DNA of 64,000 nucleotides from Actinoplanes italicus (GTDB taxonomy: Bacteria > Actinomycetota > Actinomycetes > Mycobacteriales > Micromonosporaceae): NCBI RefSeq assembly GCF_003001815.1, contig NZ_PVMZ01000018.1, positions 186,001 to 250,000 on the forward strand, written 5' to 3'. The position numbers and the translations under genes were made by a program. Under the pieces are notes generated by a model, which did not search any database, had not been told where the DNA came from, and saw only the letters and a program-made list of their open reading frames with translations. The stretch's first letter is position 1; each line of letters starts with the position of its first letter. Shown in pieces: positions 49,851 to 58,131 of this stretch.

Positions 49851-49910
49851 CCGGCTGTGGCGCGGATCGCTGTGGCGCGGCCGCGAGACAGCGATCCGCG
49901 CCACAGCCGG
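49851..49910. terminator. 23-bp perfect hairpin after the aminotransferase gene
   Basis: The arms (49851-49873 and 49888-49910) are exact reverse complements over 23 bp, with a 14-nt loop. Each arm begins or ends CCGGCTGTGGCGCGGATC. It lies 5 bp after the aminotransferase stop and 75 bp before the next gene. Unusually long and perfect for a terminator; no U tract. Confidence 0.65.
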
Positions 49911-49984
49911 ACATTCTCCAGACATCGGTCAGAACGGGGACTACCGTACCGGTATCCGGCCAGGCGGAGCGGGAAGGTGGTCCG

Positions 49985-51637
49985 ATGATCATGCTTCCGA
50001 GAGGCGGCGCGGCAACCGCCGTGGCCATCGCCGGCGCCGGCCTGCTCGGCTGGCTCGCCGGGCGCCTCCGGCCCGCGCCCGGCGACGACGCCCCCGAGCG
50101 GGAGATGCTCGCCGCCGTCGCCGAACAGTCCGCCGACGCGATCATCGCCTGCACCCTCGACGGCACCCTGACCGTCTGGAACAAGGGGGCGGAACGCCTG
50201 TACGGATGGGCCGCCGACGAGGTGCTGGGCCGCCCGTTCGGTGACCTGCTCCCCGCCGACCGTGGCGACGCCCTGGAGCATGCCCTCGCTGTCCTGGCCG
50301 GCGGCGGGCAGATCGTCCTCGACGAGACCCGGCGGGTGCACCGCGACGGCACGCCGTTCCTGGTGTCGGTCACGGTCTCGCCGATCCGGGACCGGCACGG
50401 CCGGGTCGTCGCCGCGGCCGCCACCGAACGCGACGTCACCGAGCGCAAACGCCGGGAGGCCGAGGAGCGGCGGGCCGCCGAACGCTCGATCCGGGCCGCC
50501 CGGCTGGAGAGCCTCGGCCACCTCGCCGGCGGTGTGGCGCACGACTTCAACAACCTGCTCGCGATCATCCTGAACTACGCCGACTTCCTGGCCGACGAGG
50601 TCACCGGCGACGCGGCCGCTGATCTGTCCCGGATCCGGGACGCCGCCGGCCGGGCCCGTTCCCTCACCGGGCAGCTGCTGCTGTTCGCCAAACAGGAACC
50701 CACCCAGGTCGACGTGGTCGATCTCAACGAGGTGGTCACCGGCTCCGGCGAGCTGCTGGCCCGCACGATCGGCGCCGGCATCCGACTGGTCTGCCGTCCG
50801 CGTCAGGCCGCCGTCCCGGTCCGGGCCAACCGCGGCCGCCTCGATCAGATCCTGCTCAACCTGGTCATCAACGCCCGCGACGCGATGCCCGGCGGCGGTG
50901 TCGTCATGGTCGAGACCGACTGCTGCGATATCCGGGACGAGCCTGCCGTACCGCTGCCGCCCGGCCGCTACGCCCGGCTCATCGTGAGCGACACCGGAAC
51001 CGGGATGACCGCCGAGGTCCGCGACCGCCTCTTCGAACCGTTCTTCACCACCAAACCGGCCGATCGCGGCACCGGCCTCGGGCTGTCCACCGTCTACGGC
51101 GTCGTCGGCGACGCCGGGGGTCACATCAGCGTCGAGTCGGTCCTCGGCACCGGCACGACGTTCCGCATCCTGCTTCCCTATGCCGCCGGGGCACCGGAGT
51201 CCTGCCGCCCGGATCCCGAACCGTGCGCGCGACCGGGCGGCGCCGGTCAGCGGGTGCTGGTCATCGAGGACGAGGATTATGTACGGGATCTGGTGGTCCG
51301 GATCCTGCGGGAGAACGGTTACGACACCGTCGCGGCCGGCGAGGACGCCGTGACCGGAACCGACCTGACCGGCGTGGCCCTGCTGATCACCGACGTGGTG
51401 CTGCCCGGCCGCTCCGGCCCGGCCGTGGCGGACCGGCTCGTGCAACGCCATCCCGGCCTGCGGGTGCTGTTCATGTCCGGATACAGCGAGGCCGAACTCC
51501 GGTCCCGCTACGACATCCCCGCCACCACCCGGATGGTCCAGAAGCCGTTCACCGCCGTGGAACTACTGGCCGCCGTCGGCGAGGCCCTCACCGGAGCCCG
51601 GCCGCCCGTCACGACGGATCCCCGTACTGCCGGATGA
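49985..51637 (+). CDS. Soluble/anchored hybrid PAS histidine kinase with receiver
   Basis: 550 residues. A short N-terminal membrane helix (7-27), a PAS domain at about 40-150 (DAIIACTLDGTLTVWNKGAERLYGW), a HisKA domain with His186 in GGVAHDFNNLLAI, the ATPase domain (NLVINARDAM, DTGTGMTAEVRDRLFEPFFTTK, GTGLGLSTVYG), and a C-terminal receiver with the phospho-acceptor Asp in LLITDVVLPGRSG and Lys in VQKPF. The kinase can phosphorylate its own receiver; there is no HTH output here. Preceded by a strong hairpin, so transcribed independently. Confidence 0.94.
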   Translation: MIMLPRGGAATAVAIAGAGLLGWLAGRLRPAPGDDAPEREMLAAVAEQSADAIIACTLDGTLTVWNKGAERLYGWAADEVLGRPFGDLLPADRGDALEHALAVLAGGGQIVLDETRRVHRDGTPFLVSVTVSPIRDRHGRVVAAAATERDVTERKRREAEERRAAERSIRAARLESLGHLAGGVAHDFNNLLAIILNYADFLADEVTGDAAADLSRIRDAAGRARSLTGQLLLFAKQEPTQVDVVDLNEVVTGSGELLARTIGAGIRLVCRPRQAAVPVRANRGRLDQILLNLVINARDAMPGGGVVMVETDCCDIRDEPAVPLPPGRYARLIVSDTGTGMTAEVRDRLFEPFFTTKPADRGTGLGLSTVYGVVGDAGGHISVESVLGTGTTFRILLPYAAGAPESCRPDPEPCARPGGAGQRVLVIEDEDYVRDLVVRILRENGYDTVAAGEDAVTGTDLTGVALLITDVVLPGRSGPAVADRLVQRHPGLRVLFMSGYSEAELRSRYDIPATTRMVQKPFTAVELLAAVGEALTGARPPVTTDPRTAG

Positions 51638-51727
51638 GCGGCCGCCGCCACGCGGCGGCCGGTCCGGCGGGTATCCAGCGACGGCCGGTACGTTTCCCCG
51701 ACGTGCGACCGTGATCGGAGTGACGCT

Positions 51728-52030
51728 TCAGCGCTCGGTGACGGTGATGGCGGTCAGGGCGCCCGTGGTGATGGTCGCCCAGGGGCCGGGGAGACGGCGG
51801 TCTCGCGGGTCTTGTGCGGGGCCCACAGCTGGTCTCCGGTGTCGGCGAAGTAGAAGCCGATCCGGTAGCGACCGGCCGGCAGCGGCTCGAGCCGGTAGTG
51901 GCCGGACTCGTCGGTGACGGCCTCCGGGAGCAGATAGCCGGGTGTGCCGGAACAGGCCGTGATCTGCAGGCGCGCGCCGGCGACCGGGGCGCTGCCGTCG
52001 GCGGTGGTCAGGGTCCCCTCGATCCCTAGT
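51728..52030 (-). pseudogene. Carboxypeptidase-regulatory-like domain relic
   Basis: On the minus strand the frame reads GIEGTLTTADGSAPVAGARLQI, ESGHYRLEPLPAGRYRIGFYFADTG, the signature of a CarboxypepD_reg/Cna-B-type domain. It has no start codon of its own and runs into the 3' end of the neighbouring amidase in another frame. The continuation WATITTGALTAITVTER that such domains end with lies in a different frame, after a two-base shift near 51790. N-terminal part and frame are both lost. Confidence 0.5.
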
Positions 52031-52855
52031 TCACCGAAGCCCGGCGAAGAGGTCCCGTTCCGGCAGCGGCGCACCGGTGGTGTCGCGGACCCGCAGGAAG
52101 CACTCGGTGCCCATCATCTCGGCGAAGGCCTCCCTGCCGAACCCGAGGAAGAACGCGCCGTCGCTCTGGCTGCCGTGTGCGGCAAGCGCGTCGAACTTCT
52201 GGTCGACCACGTCGCGGACGCCGACCCAGGTGGTGATCTGGTCGTCCGGCATCCCCATCGGCGGCATCTCGGCCATCTCCTCCGCGGAGGGACCGATCCC
52301 TGCCGCGCGCATCCGGGCGCCGATGTCCTCCATCGCCGAGCGCGGGATGACGCTCCAATAGACCTTCGCCACGCTGCCCGCCAGGTCGACCGCAGCCATC
52401 GTGACCCGGTGCACCTGGATGTGGTCGGGGTGGCCGTAGCCGCCGTTCTCGTCGTAGGTGACCACCACGTCCGGCCGGTGGCGTTCGATCAGCGCGGCGA
52501 GCCGGGCGGCCGCCTCGGGCACCGGCGCCGACCAGAAGGAGCCGGGCGCGTCGTTGGTGTCCCAGCCCATCATCCCGGAGTCCTGATAGCCGAGGGTCTC
52601 CAGGTGGCTCACCTTCAGGGTGGCACAGCTGCTCTCCAGCTCGCGGCGGCGGACCGCGACCACCGCCTCCGGGTCATGGCCGGGTTCTCCCGGCTTGACC
52701 CCGTCCGGTCCGTCGCCACAACGCCCGTCGGTACAGGTCACCACGATGGTCGTGACGCCTTCCGCGGCATAGCGGGCGAGAACCCCGCCGGTGCTCGACG
52801 CCTCGTCGTCAGGGTGCGCGTGCACGGCCATCAGGGTCAGCGGGCGATCACTCAT
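52031..52855 (-). CDS. mca: Mycothiol S-conjugate amidase
   Basis: 274 residues. The zinc-binding AHPDDEASSTGG (about 12-22) and the second His in GYGHPDHIQVHR define the PIG-L/Mca/MshB deacetylase family. The MGMPDDQITTWVGVRDVVDQKFDALAAHGSQSD segment is typical of Mca rather than MshB. It cleaves mycothiol adducts of toxins into mercapturates for export. -10 at leaderless spacing; no neighbour is clearly linked. Confidence 0.9.
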   Translation of the reverse strand: MSDRPLTLMAVHAHPDDEASSTGGVLARYAAEGVTTIVVTCTDGRCGDGPDGVKPGEPGHDPEAVVAVRRRELESSCATLKVSHLETLGYQDSGMMGWDTNDAPGSFWSAPVPEAAARLAALIERHRPDVVVTYDENGGYGHPDHIQVHRVTMAAVDLAGSVAKVYWSVIPRSAMEDIGARMRAAGIGPSAEEMAEMPPMGMPDDQITTWVGVRDVVDQKFDALAAHGSQSDGAFFLGFGREAFAEMMGTECFLRVRDTTGAPLPERDLFAGLR

Positions 52856-52861
52856 GCCGCC

Positions 52862-52867
52862 AGCCTA
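52862..52867 (-). promoter_or_regulatory. -10 element of the mca gene, leaderless
   Basis: TAGGCT on the minus strand, 6 nt before the ATG at 52855. Confidence 0.5.
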
Positions 52868-52923
52868 GCGATCGCTGACTTTCACCCGAGTGACCCGGGC
52901 ACGCCGGCCGACGTCGACTCCGG

Positions 52924-54045
52924 CTATCCCCAGACCTCGGCGGCGGTCTCGGCGATCAGGCTGAGTTTGGCGACCTGCTCGTCGTACGTCAGGACGTTGC
53001 CCTCGACCGTGGAGGAGAACCCGCACTGCGGCGACAGGCAGAGCTGCTCCAGCGGCACGTAGCGGGCCGCCTCGTCGATGCGCCGTTTCAGGTCGTCCTT
53101 CGATTCGAGGGTGCCGCGTTTCGTGGTGACCAGCCCGAGCACGACCGTCTTGCCGGGCGGCACGAACCGCAGCGGCGCGAACCCGCCGGAGCGGTTGTCG
53201 TCGTACTCGAGGAAGAAGCCGTCGACCGCAAGCTCGCTGAACAGGGCCTCGGCCACGAAGTCGTACCCGCCCTCGGCCGCCCACGAGGACCGGAAGTTGC
53301 CGCGGCACATGTGGGTGGTGACGTTGAGCCCGTCCGGGCGCCCGGCGATCGCCGCGTTGATCTGGCGGATGTAGCGCAGATGCTGGTGTTCGGCGTCGTC
53401 GCCGCGATCGGTGAGCAGCCGCCGCTGCGCCGGGTCGTTGAGGTACGCGAGGCTGGTGTCGTCGAGCTGCAGATAGCGGCAGCCGAGCGCCGCGACCCGG
53501 CGTACCTGCTCGGCGTAGGCGGCACTGAGGTCGGCCCAGAACCGTTCCTCCTCCGGGTAGACGGCCGGATCGATGGCGGCCCGCCCGCCCCGGTAGTGGA
53601 CCATGCTCGGCGACGGAATCGTGAGTTTCGCGGTGACGCCGTCCCCGACGAGCCCCGCGAGGTATTCGAAGTCGGTCCCGAAGATCGTCTCCCGCAGGCC
53701 GATCGGCCCGTCGACGGCGAGCGCTGCCGATTCGAAGTCGAGCTCGCCGTTCTCGTTGCGGAAATGCACCTGAATCTTCTCGTCGGTCGGCCGGATCCCG
53801 CCGAGCCGGTAGATGAAGTCCATGTGCCAGGAGGTGCGCCGGAACTCACCGTCGGTGGCCGAGCGCAGTCCCACGTCGCGCTGCATCCGGACGACCTCGC
53901 GGATCGCGTCGTCCTCGACGGCGCGCAGCTCGTCGGCGCTGATCTCGCCGAGGGCGCGCTGCTCACGGGCCTTGAGCAGCCGCGGTGGCCGGAGCAGACT
54001 GCCGACGTGGTCGGCCCGGAACGGAGGTTTGTCACGGAGCGTCAT
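52924..54045 (-). CDS. MetE C-terminal-domain protein (YxjG type)
   Basis: 373 residues, a single C-terminal MetE barrel without the N-terminal duplicate. Zinc ligands are visible in TTHMCRGN (His, Cys) and the late Cys in LSPQCGFSS. The start (PPFRADHVGSLLRPPRL) and QLDDTSLAYL match the YxjG/YxjH group, which transfers methyl groups to homocysteine or related thiols from a non-folate donor. AAGGAGG precedes the ATG. A symmetrical operator lies upstream. Confidence 0.92.
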   Translation of the reverse strand: MTLRDKPPFRADHVGSLLRPPRLLKAREQRALGEISADELRAVEDDAIREVVRMQRDVGLRSATDGEFRRTSWHMDFIYRLGGIRPTDEKIQVHFRNENGELDFESAALAVDGPIGLRETIFGTDFEYLAGLVGDGVTAKLTIPSPSMVHYRGGRAAIDPAVYPEEERFWADLSAAYAEQVRRVAALGCRYLQLDDTSLAYLNDPAQRRLLTDRGDDAEHQHLRYIRQINAAIAGRPDGLNVTTHMCRGNFRSSWAAEGGYDFVAEALFSELAVDGFFLEYDDNRSGGFAPLRFVPPGKTVVLGLVTTKRGTLESKDDLKRRIDEAARYVPLEQLCLSPQCGFSSTVEGNVLTYDEQVAKLSLIAETAAEVWG

Positions 54046-54062
54046 CGGCGCGGCCTCCTTCA

Positions 54063-54085
54063 GTAGGTTTCCGTTGTCAACCTAC
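54063..54085. promoter_or_regulatory. GTAGGTT-N9-AACCTAC inverted repeat
   Basis: Perfect 7-bp arms, 17 bp upstream of the MetE-like start. The minus strand also reads TTGACA inside the repeat. Size and symmetry fit a TetR- or MarR-type operator; no regulator gene is adjacent. Confidence 0.5.
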
Positions 54086-54168
54086 GCCGGTGCATGATCA
54101 ATGGCCATCGATGCGGTTCCGTTCCGGGCGGCGTTCCCGGAACGGCTCGTCGCCGCCCGGGTGCGCGA

Positions 54169-54573
54169 TTACTCCTTCTCGCCGTCCTCCCGGCGGCGCA
54201 GGTCCTCCTCGCGGCGGCGCAGGTCGGCCTCCCACTTCCTCATCATGTCGTCGTCCTCCTTCTTCTGGCGGTCGGCGATGCCACGGAGGAACTCGGGGTC
54301 GTCGTCGGGCGCGGTGGGCCGGGGCCGCTGGTTCTCCGGGAAGCCGCCGCCCGGCTGCCAGACCTGGCCGTTGCTGAGCTTGATCGGACGGGCCGGACGA
54401 CCGGCCACGAACCACGCGATCGGGCCGATCGGCGAGAAGAGCAGGATGAGGATCACCCAGACGATCCGCGGCAAGGCCCGGATCTCGTGCTCCTCGGCGG
54501 ACAGGCAGGAAATCAACGCGGCGATGATCAACACGAGGTCGATCAGCGCGAACAGCGAGTAGAGGCGAATCAC
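54169..54573 (-). CDS. PLDc_N-type membrane protein with acidic tail
   Basis: 134 residues from GTG 54573 (VIRLYSLFALIDLVLIIAAL). Two membrane helices with ALPRIVWVILILLFSPIGPIAWFVAGRP between and after them, the PLDc_N (phospholipase D N-terminal) hairpin. The tail (65-134) is charged, with KKEDDDMMRKWEADLRRREEDLRRRE forming a coiled coil. Here the hairpin is not attached to a phospholipase. Function unknown. Confidence 0.82.
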   Translation of the reverse strand: MIRLYSLFALIDLVLIIAALISCLSAEEHEIRALPRIVWVILILLFSPIGPIAWFVAGRPARPIKLSNGQVWQPGGGFPENQRPRPTAPDDDPEFLRGIADRQKKEDDDMMRKWEADLRRREEDLRRREDGEKE

Positions 54574-54625
54574 GCCGGAGATGATGACAGAGGAGCGGCC
54601 CCGGCGTGACCCCATCCGCCGCAGG

Positions 54626-55963
54626 TCAGTCGGCGGCCTCGTCGAGAGTGCGGTCGTGCTTCAGCGACGTGCGCGCGGTCTCCTTCGCCAGCAGCACCGC
54701 CACGACGGTGAGCACCGAGGCGACCGTCATGTAGATCGCCACCGCGGTCGGGTTCGGGTCGGTCACGTCACCGAGCAGCTTGAGCGCGATGATCGGCGCG
54801 AGCGCCCCGGCCAGGATCGACGCCAGCTGGTAGCCGACCGACGCGCCGGTGTAGCGGACCGAGGTGCCGAACAGCTCGGAGAAGAAGGCCGCCTGCGGCG
54901 CGTACATCAGGGCGTGCAGCACCAGCCCGACCAGCACCGCGAGGATGATCTTCGGCTCGGAGCGGCTCTCCAGCAGTCCGAAGAAGACGTACATCCAGAT
55001 CGCGAGCCCGACCGCACCGGTCAGATAGAGCGGTCGGCGCCCGACCCGGTCGGACACCGCCCCGATCAGCGGGATGACGACGAACTGCACGGCCGAACCG
55101 ATCAGCAGCGCGGTCAGGATCATGCCCTTGTCCGCCGACGTGCCGGCGTACGTCGTCAGGTAGGTGATCGAGATGACCGTCACCAGGTAGTACCCGATGT
55201 TCTCGGCCAGCCGCATGCCCATCGCCAGCAGCACCTCACGCGGATAGCGGCGGAGCACCTCGAGCAGCGGCTGGTGGTCGGGCCGGCGGTCCTTGAGCAG
55301 CGCCTGGGTCTCCTTGAAGACCGGCGACTCCTCGACCGTCATCCGCACCCAGAGCCCGACCAGCACGAGCACCGCGCTGAGCAGGAACGGGATCCGCCAC
55401 CCCCAGGACTTGAACGCCTCGTCCGACTGCACCAGCGCCAGCACCCACAGCACCCCGGTGGCGAGCAGGTTGCCCAGCGCCACGCCGGCCTGCGGCCACG
55501 ACGACCAGAACCCGCGGCGCGCGTCGTCGCCGTGCTCGGCTGCCATCAGCACGGCGCCGCCCCACTCCCCGCCGACCGCGAAACCCTGCGCGAGGCGGCA
55601 GGTCAGCAGCAGGATCGGCGCGGCGACACCGATCGTCGCGTACGTGGGCAGCAGTCCGATCGCGACGGTGGCCACGCCCATCACCATGAGCGACACGACC
55701 AGCATCTTCTTGCGTCCCACCCGATCGCCGAAGTGTCCGAACACGATGCCGCCGAGCGGGCGGGCGACGAAGCCGAGGGCGTACGTGCCGAAAGCCAGCA
55801 GGGTGCCGGTGACCGGATCCGACGAGGGGAAGAACAGGGTGCCGAAGACGAGGGCGGCGGCCGAACCGTAGAGGAAGAAGTCGTACCACTCCACGGCGGT
55901 ACCGACCAGCGACGCGAAGACGACCTTGACTATTCCGGCACGTTCGGTGGCGATCGTGGCCAT
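54626..55963 (-). CDS. MHS-family MFS transporter
   Basis: 445 residues, 12 helices. The start SLVGTAVEWYDFFLYGSAAALVF is the signature of the metabolite:H+ symporter subgroup (ProP, KgtP, ShiA), together with FGHFGDRVGRKKMLV and RLAQGFAVGGEWGGA. It imports a carboxylate, betaine or shikimate-like compound; the substrate is not clear. The GAF/PucR-type regulator upstream on the same strand probably controls it. Confidence 0.93.
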   Translation of the reverse strand: MATIATERAGIVKVVFASLVGTAVEWYDFFLYGSAAALVFGTLFFPSSDPVTGTLLAFGTYALGFVARPLGGIVFGHFGDRVGRKKMLVVSLMVMGVATVAIGLLPTYATIGVAAPILLLTCRLAQGFAVGGEWGGAVLMAAEHGDDARRGFWSSWPQAGVALGNLLATGVLWVLALVQSDEAFKSWGWRIPFLLSAVLVLVGLWVRMTVEESPVFKETQALLKDRRPDHQPLLEVLRRYPREVLLAMGMRLAENIGYYLVTVISITYLTTYAGTSADKGMILTALLIGSAVQFVVIPLIGAVSDRVGRRPLYLTGAVGLAIWMYVFFGLLESRSEPKIILAVLVGLVLHALMYAPQAAFFSELFGTSVRYTGASVGYQLASILAGALAPIIALKLLGDVTDPNPTAVAIYMTVASVLTVVAVLLAKETARTSLKHDRTLDEAAD

Positions 55964-56063
55964 GGCGGTCCTTCCGGGGATTCACAGATTTCGGTGGTAC
56001 GCCGGACGCTACGGCCGGGACCGGTGGTGAACCCATGGAGCGGGGCCACACATTGAGGACCGT

Positions 56064-57980
56064 TCAGGTGGTGGCGTCACCCAGGGGGCCGCGCAACCGG
56101 TGCAGCCGTAACGCCAGCTGAAGATCGAGCGCCCGGTCCGGGCTCTGCCAGTCCTCGCCGAGCAGCTGCGCCACCCGGTCCAGCCGCTGGGTGACCGTGT
56201 TGACGTGCACGTGCAGGGTCTCGGCAGCGCGGGCCAGGCCACCGCCGGCCTCGAAGTACGCCTCCAGGGTGCGGATCAGCGCGGTGCCCCGGCGGGCGTC
56301 GTAGTCGATGACAGGCCCGGCCACCCCGCCGACGAACCCGGCGACGTCGCGGCGGTCGCCGAGCAGCAGGCCCACGTACCCGAGATCGGCGGCACCCGCA
56401 CCGCTGCCGGACCGGCCCAGGGTGATCAGCGCGCTCAGGCACTGGTCGGCCTCCCGGTAGCCGCCGGCCACCGCCGCCGCCCCTCGCGCCGGACCGGCAC
56501 CGCCCGCCGTGACCGGGCGGCCCAGCGTCCGGCTCAGCTCGCGGGCCACCAGCCGGGCGGTCCCGGCCGGGTCGGCGCCGGGCAGCAGCAGCGCGACGCG
56601 CCCGTCGCGGGGCATCGCCAGGCCGCGGCGGCCGGCCGCGAACGTCCGCGCCCACGACGCGGCACGCTGGCCGAGGCCGTCGCCGGTGTCGTCCCCGGCG
56701 GTCACCACCACCCACGGGGCCTCGATGTCCAGGCCGAGGCGGGCGGCCCGGGAGCGGACCGCCTCGGGATCGCGGACCGGGCGGCTGATCAGGTCGTCCA
56801 GCAGGTCGCCGCGCACCTGGGCCTCGGCGTCGGCGACGGTCCGCCGGAACAGCAGCAGCAACGCGGTCACCTGCGCGGCCCGTTCCAGGATCCGCTGGTC
56901 GGCGTCGGTCAGCGGATTGCCGGGACGGAACACCAGGGCGCCCAGGTTGTCGGCGCCGGCCACCACCGCCGCGATCACCAGATCACCGCGCCGGACGCTG
57001 CGGCCCTCACCACGGGACGCGGCGACCGCCTCCTCGACCGTGGCCCCGGCCGGTTCCGGCAGGCCGGCGGGGCTGTCCGGGGTACGCGCCGTGGTCAGCG
57101 CGCGGCCGTCGGCGTCGATCACCAGCAGCGCTCCCTGCAGCACGCCGACCAGGTCGGCGGCGACGTCCTCGACCCCTCCGCCGCGCAGCACGACGGCGGT
57201 CATCCGGTCGTGGGCGGCCGCGGCCCGCTCGACCGAGGCGCTGTGCGCCCGGATCACCTGGTTCGCGGCGGACAGCTCGGCCAATGCGGTCTGCGTCTCG
57301 CTGAGCAGGCGGGCCGTGTCGAGGGCGACGGCCGCATGCGCCGCCAGCGAGGACAGCAGAGCGACCTCCTCCCGGCCGAACGGGCGCTCGGCCCGGTTCG
57401 CCGCGAACAGCACCCCGATCACCGCCGATCCCAGCCGCATCGGCACACCCAGGATCGCCACGAGCCCCTCGTCACCGACTCCCTCGTCGATGTCGTGGGT
57501 GTGACGGAACCGCGGATCGGTCGGGTAGTTCGCCGTCGCGTACGGCGCCCCGGTCAGCGCCACCAGCCCGCCGAGACCCGCGCCGGGCGGCAGCCGCAGC
57601 GTCTGGAAACTGGCCGCCACCGAGCCGTCGGTGATCCGCATGTACGTGTCCCCGCGCTCGGCGTCGTTGAGCGTCATGTAGGAGACATCCACGTTGAGCA
57701 GCGTCCGGACCCGGTGCACGATGGCCCGCAGCACCGCGTCCACGTCACGCAGCCCGGCCAGGTCGCCTGCCGTGTCGTAGAGGGCGGACAGCTCCTCCTC
57801 ACGCCGGCGGCGGCGCTCCAGCAGCGCCCGTACCCTCAGCGCGGACAGTTTCGCCTGCTCCAGCTCGTCGAGACGGTCGCCGGACGCGCCCGCGGTGCGG
57901 GCCGCCAGCACCGGCCGCTCGAACTCGATCAGCGCCGCCTCACGGGCGAGCAGGTCCAGGTACTCGAGCTCGCTCGGCAT
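56064..57980 (-). CDS. GAF-domain PucR/CdaR-type regulator
   Basis: 638 residues from ATG 57980 (MPSELEYLDLLAREAAL). A GAF domain at about 80-235 (LNVDVSYMTLNDAERGDTYMRIT, APYATANYPTDPRFRHT), a second sensory region at about 270-370, a coil, and the C-terminal PucR/HTH_30 helix-turn-helix (GGLARAAETLHVHVNTVTQRLDRVAQLLG). Such regulators control transport and catabolism of purines, sugar diacids and other small molecules. It lies upstream of the MHS transporter gene on the same strand and may activate it. Confidence 0.9.
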   Translation of the reverse strand: MPSELEYLDLLAREAALIEFERPVLAARTAGASGDRLDELEQAKLSALRVRALLERRRRREEELSALYDTAGDLAGLRDVDAVLRAIVHRVRTLLNVDVSYMTLNDAERGDTYMRITDGSVAASFQTLRLPPGAGLGGLVALTGAPYATANYPTDPRFRHTHDIDEGVGDEGLVAILGVPMRLGSAVIGVLFAANRAERPFGREEVALLSSLAAHAAVALDTARLLSETQTALAELSAANQVIRAHSASVERAAAAHDRMTAVVLRGGGVEDVAADLVGVLQGALLVIDADGRALTTARTPDSPAGLPEPAGATVEEAVAASRGEGRSVRRGDLVIAAVVAGADNLGALVFRPGNPLTDADQRILERAAQVTALLLLFRRTVADAEAQVRGDLLDDLISRPVRDPEAVRSRAARLGLDIEAPWVVVTAGDDTGDGLGQRAASWARTFAAGRRGLAMPRDGRVALLLPGADPAGTARLVARELSRTLGRPVTAGGAGPARGAAAVAGGYREADQCLSALITLGRSGSGAGAADLGYVGLLLGDRRDVAGFVGGVAGPVIDYDARRGTALIRTLEAYFEAGGGLARAAETLHVHVNTVTQRLDRVAQLLGEDWQSPDRALDLQLALRLHRLRGPLGDATT

Positions 57981-58015
57981 GCCGCACACCCTACGAGTCA
58001 CACACGGCCCTCATC

Positions 58016-58063
58016 CATGTCGGAATCCACCAGCCACAACCGCCCCGTCATGTCGGAAACCCA
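58016..58063. promoter_or_regulatory. Direct repeat CATGTCGGAAWCC, 33 bp apart
   Basis: CATGTCGGAATCCAC at 58016 and CATGTCGGAAACCCAC at 58049, spaced by about three helical turns between the divergent PucR-type regulator and the chemoreceptor. Candidate binding site for the regulator. Confidence 0.45.
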
Positions 58064-58131
58064 CAGCACGAGCGTTTCTCACCGGCAATGATTCCTTCCG
58101 GGGTGGATCCCAGACGAGAGGGGACGACGTC

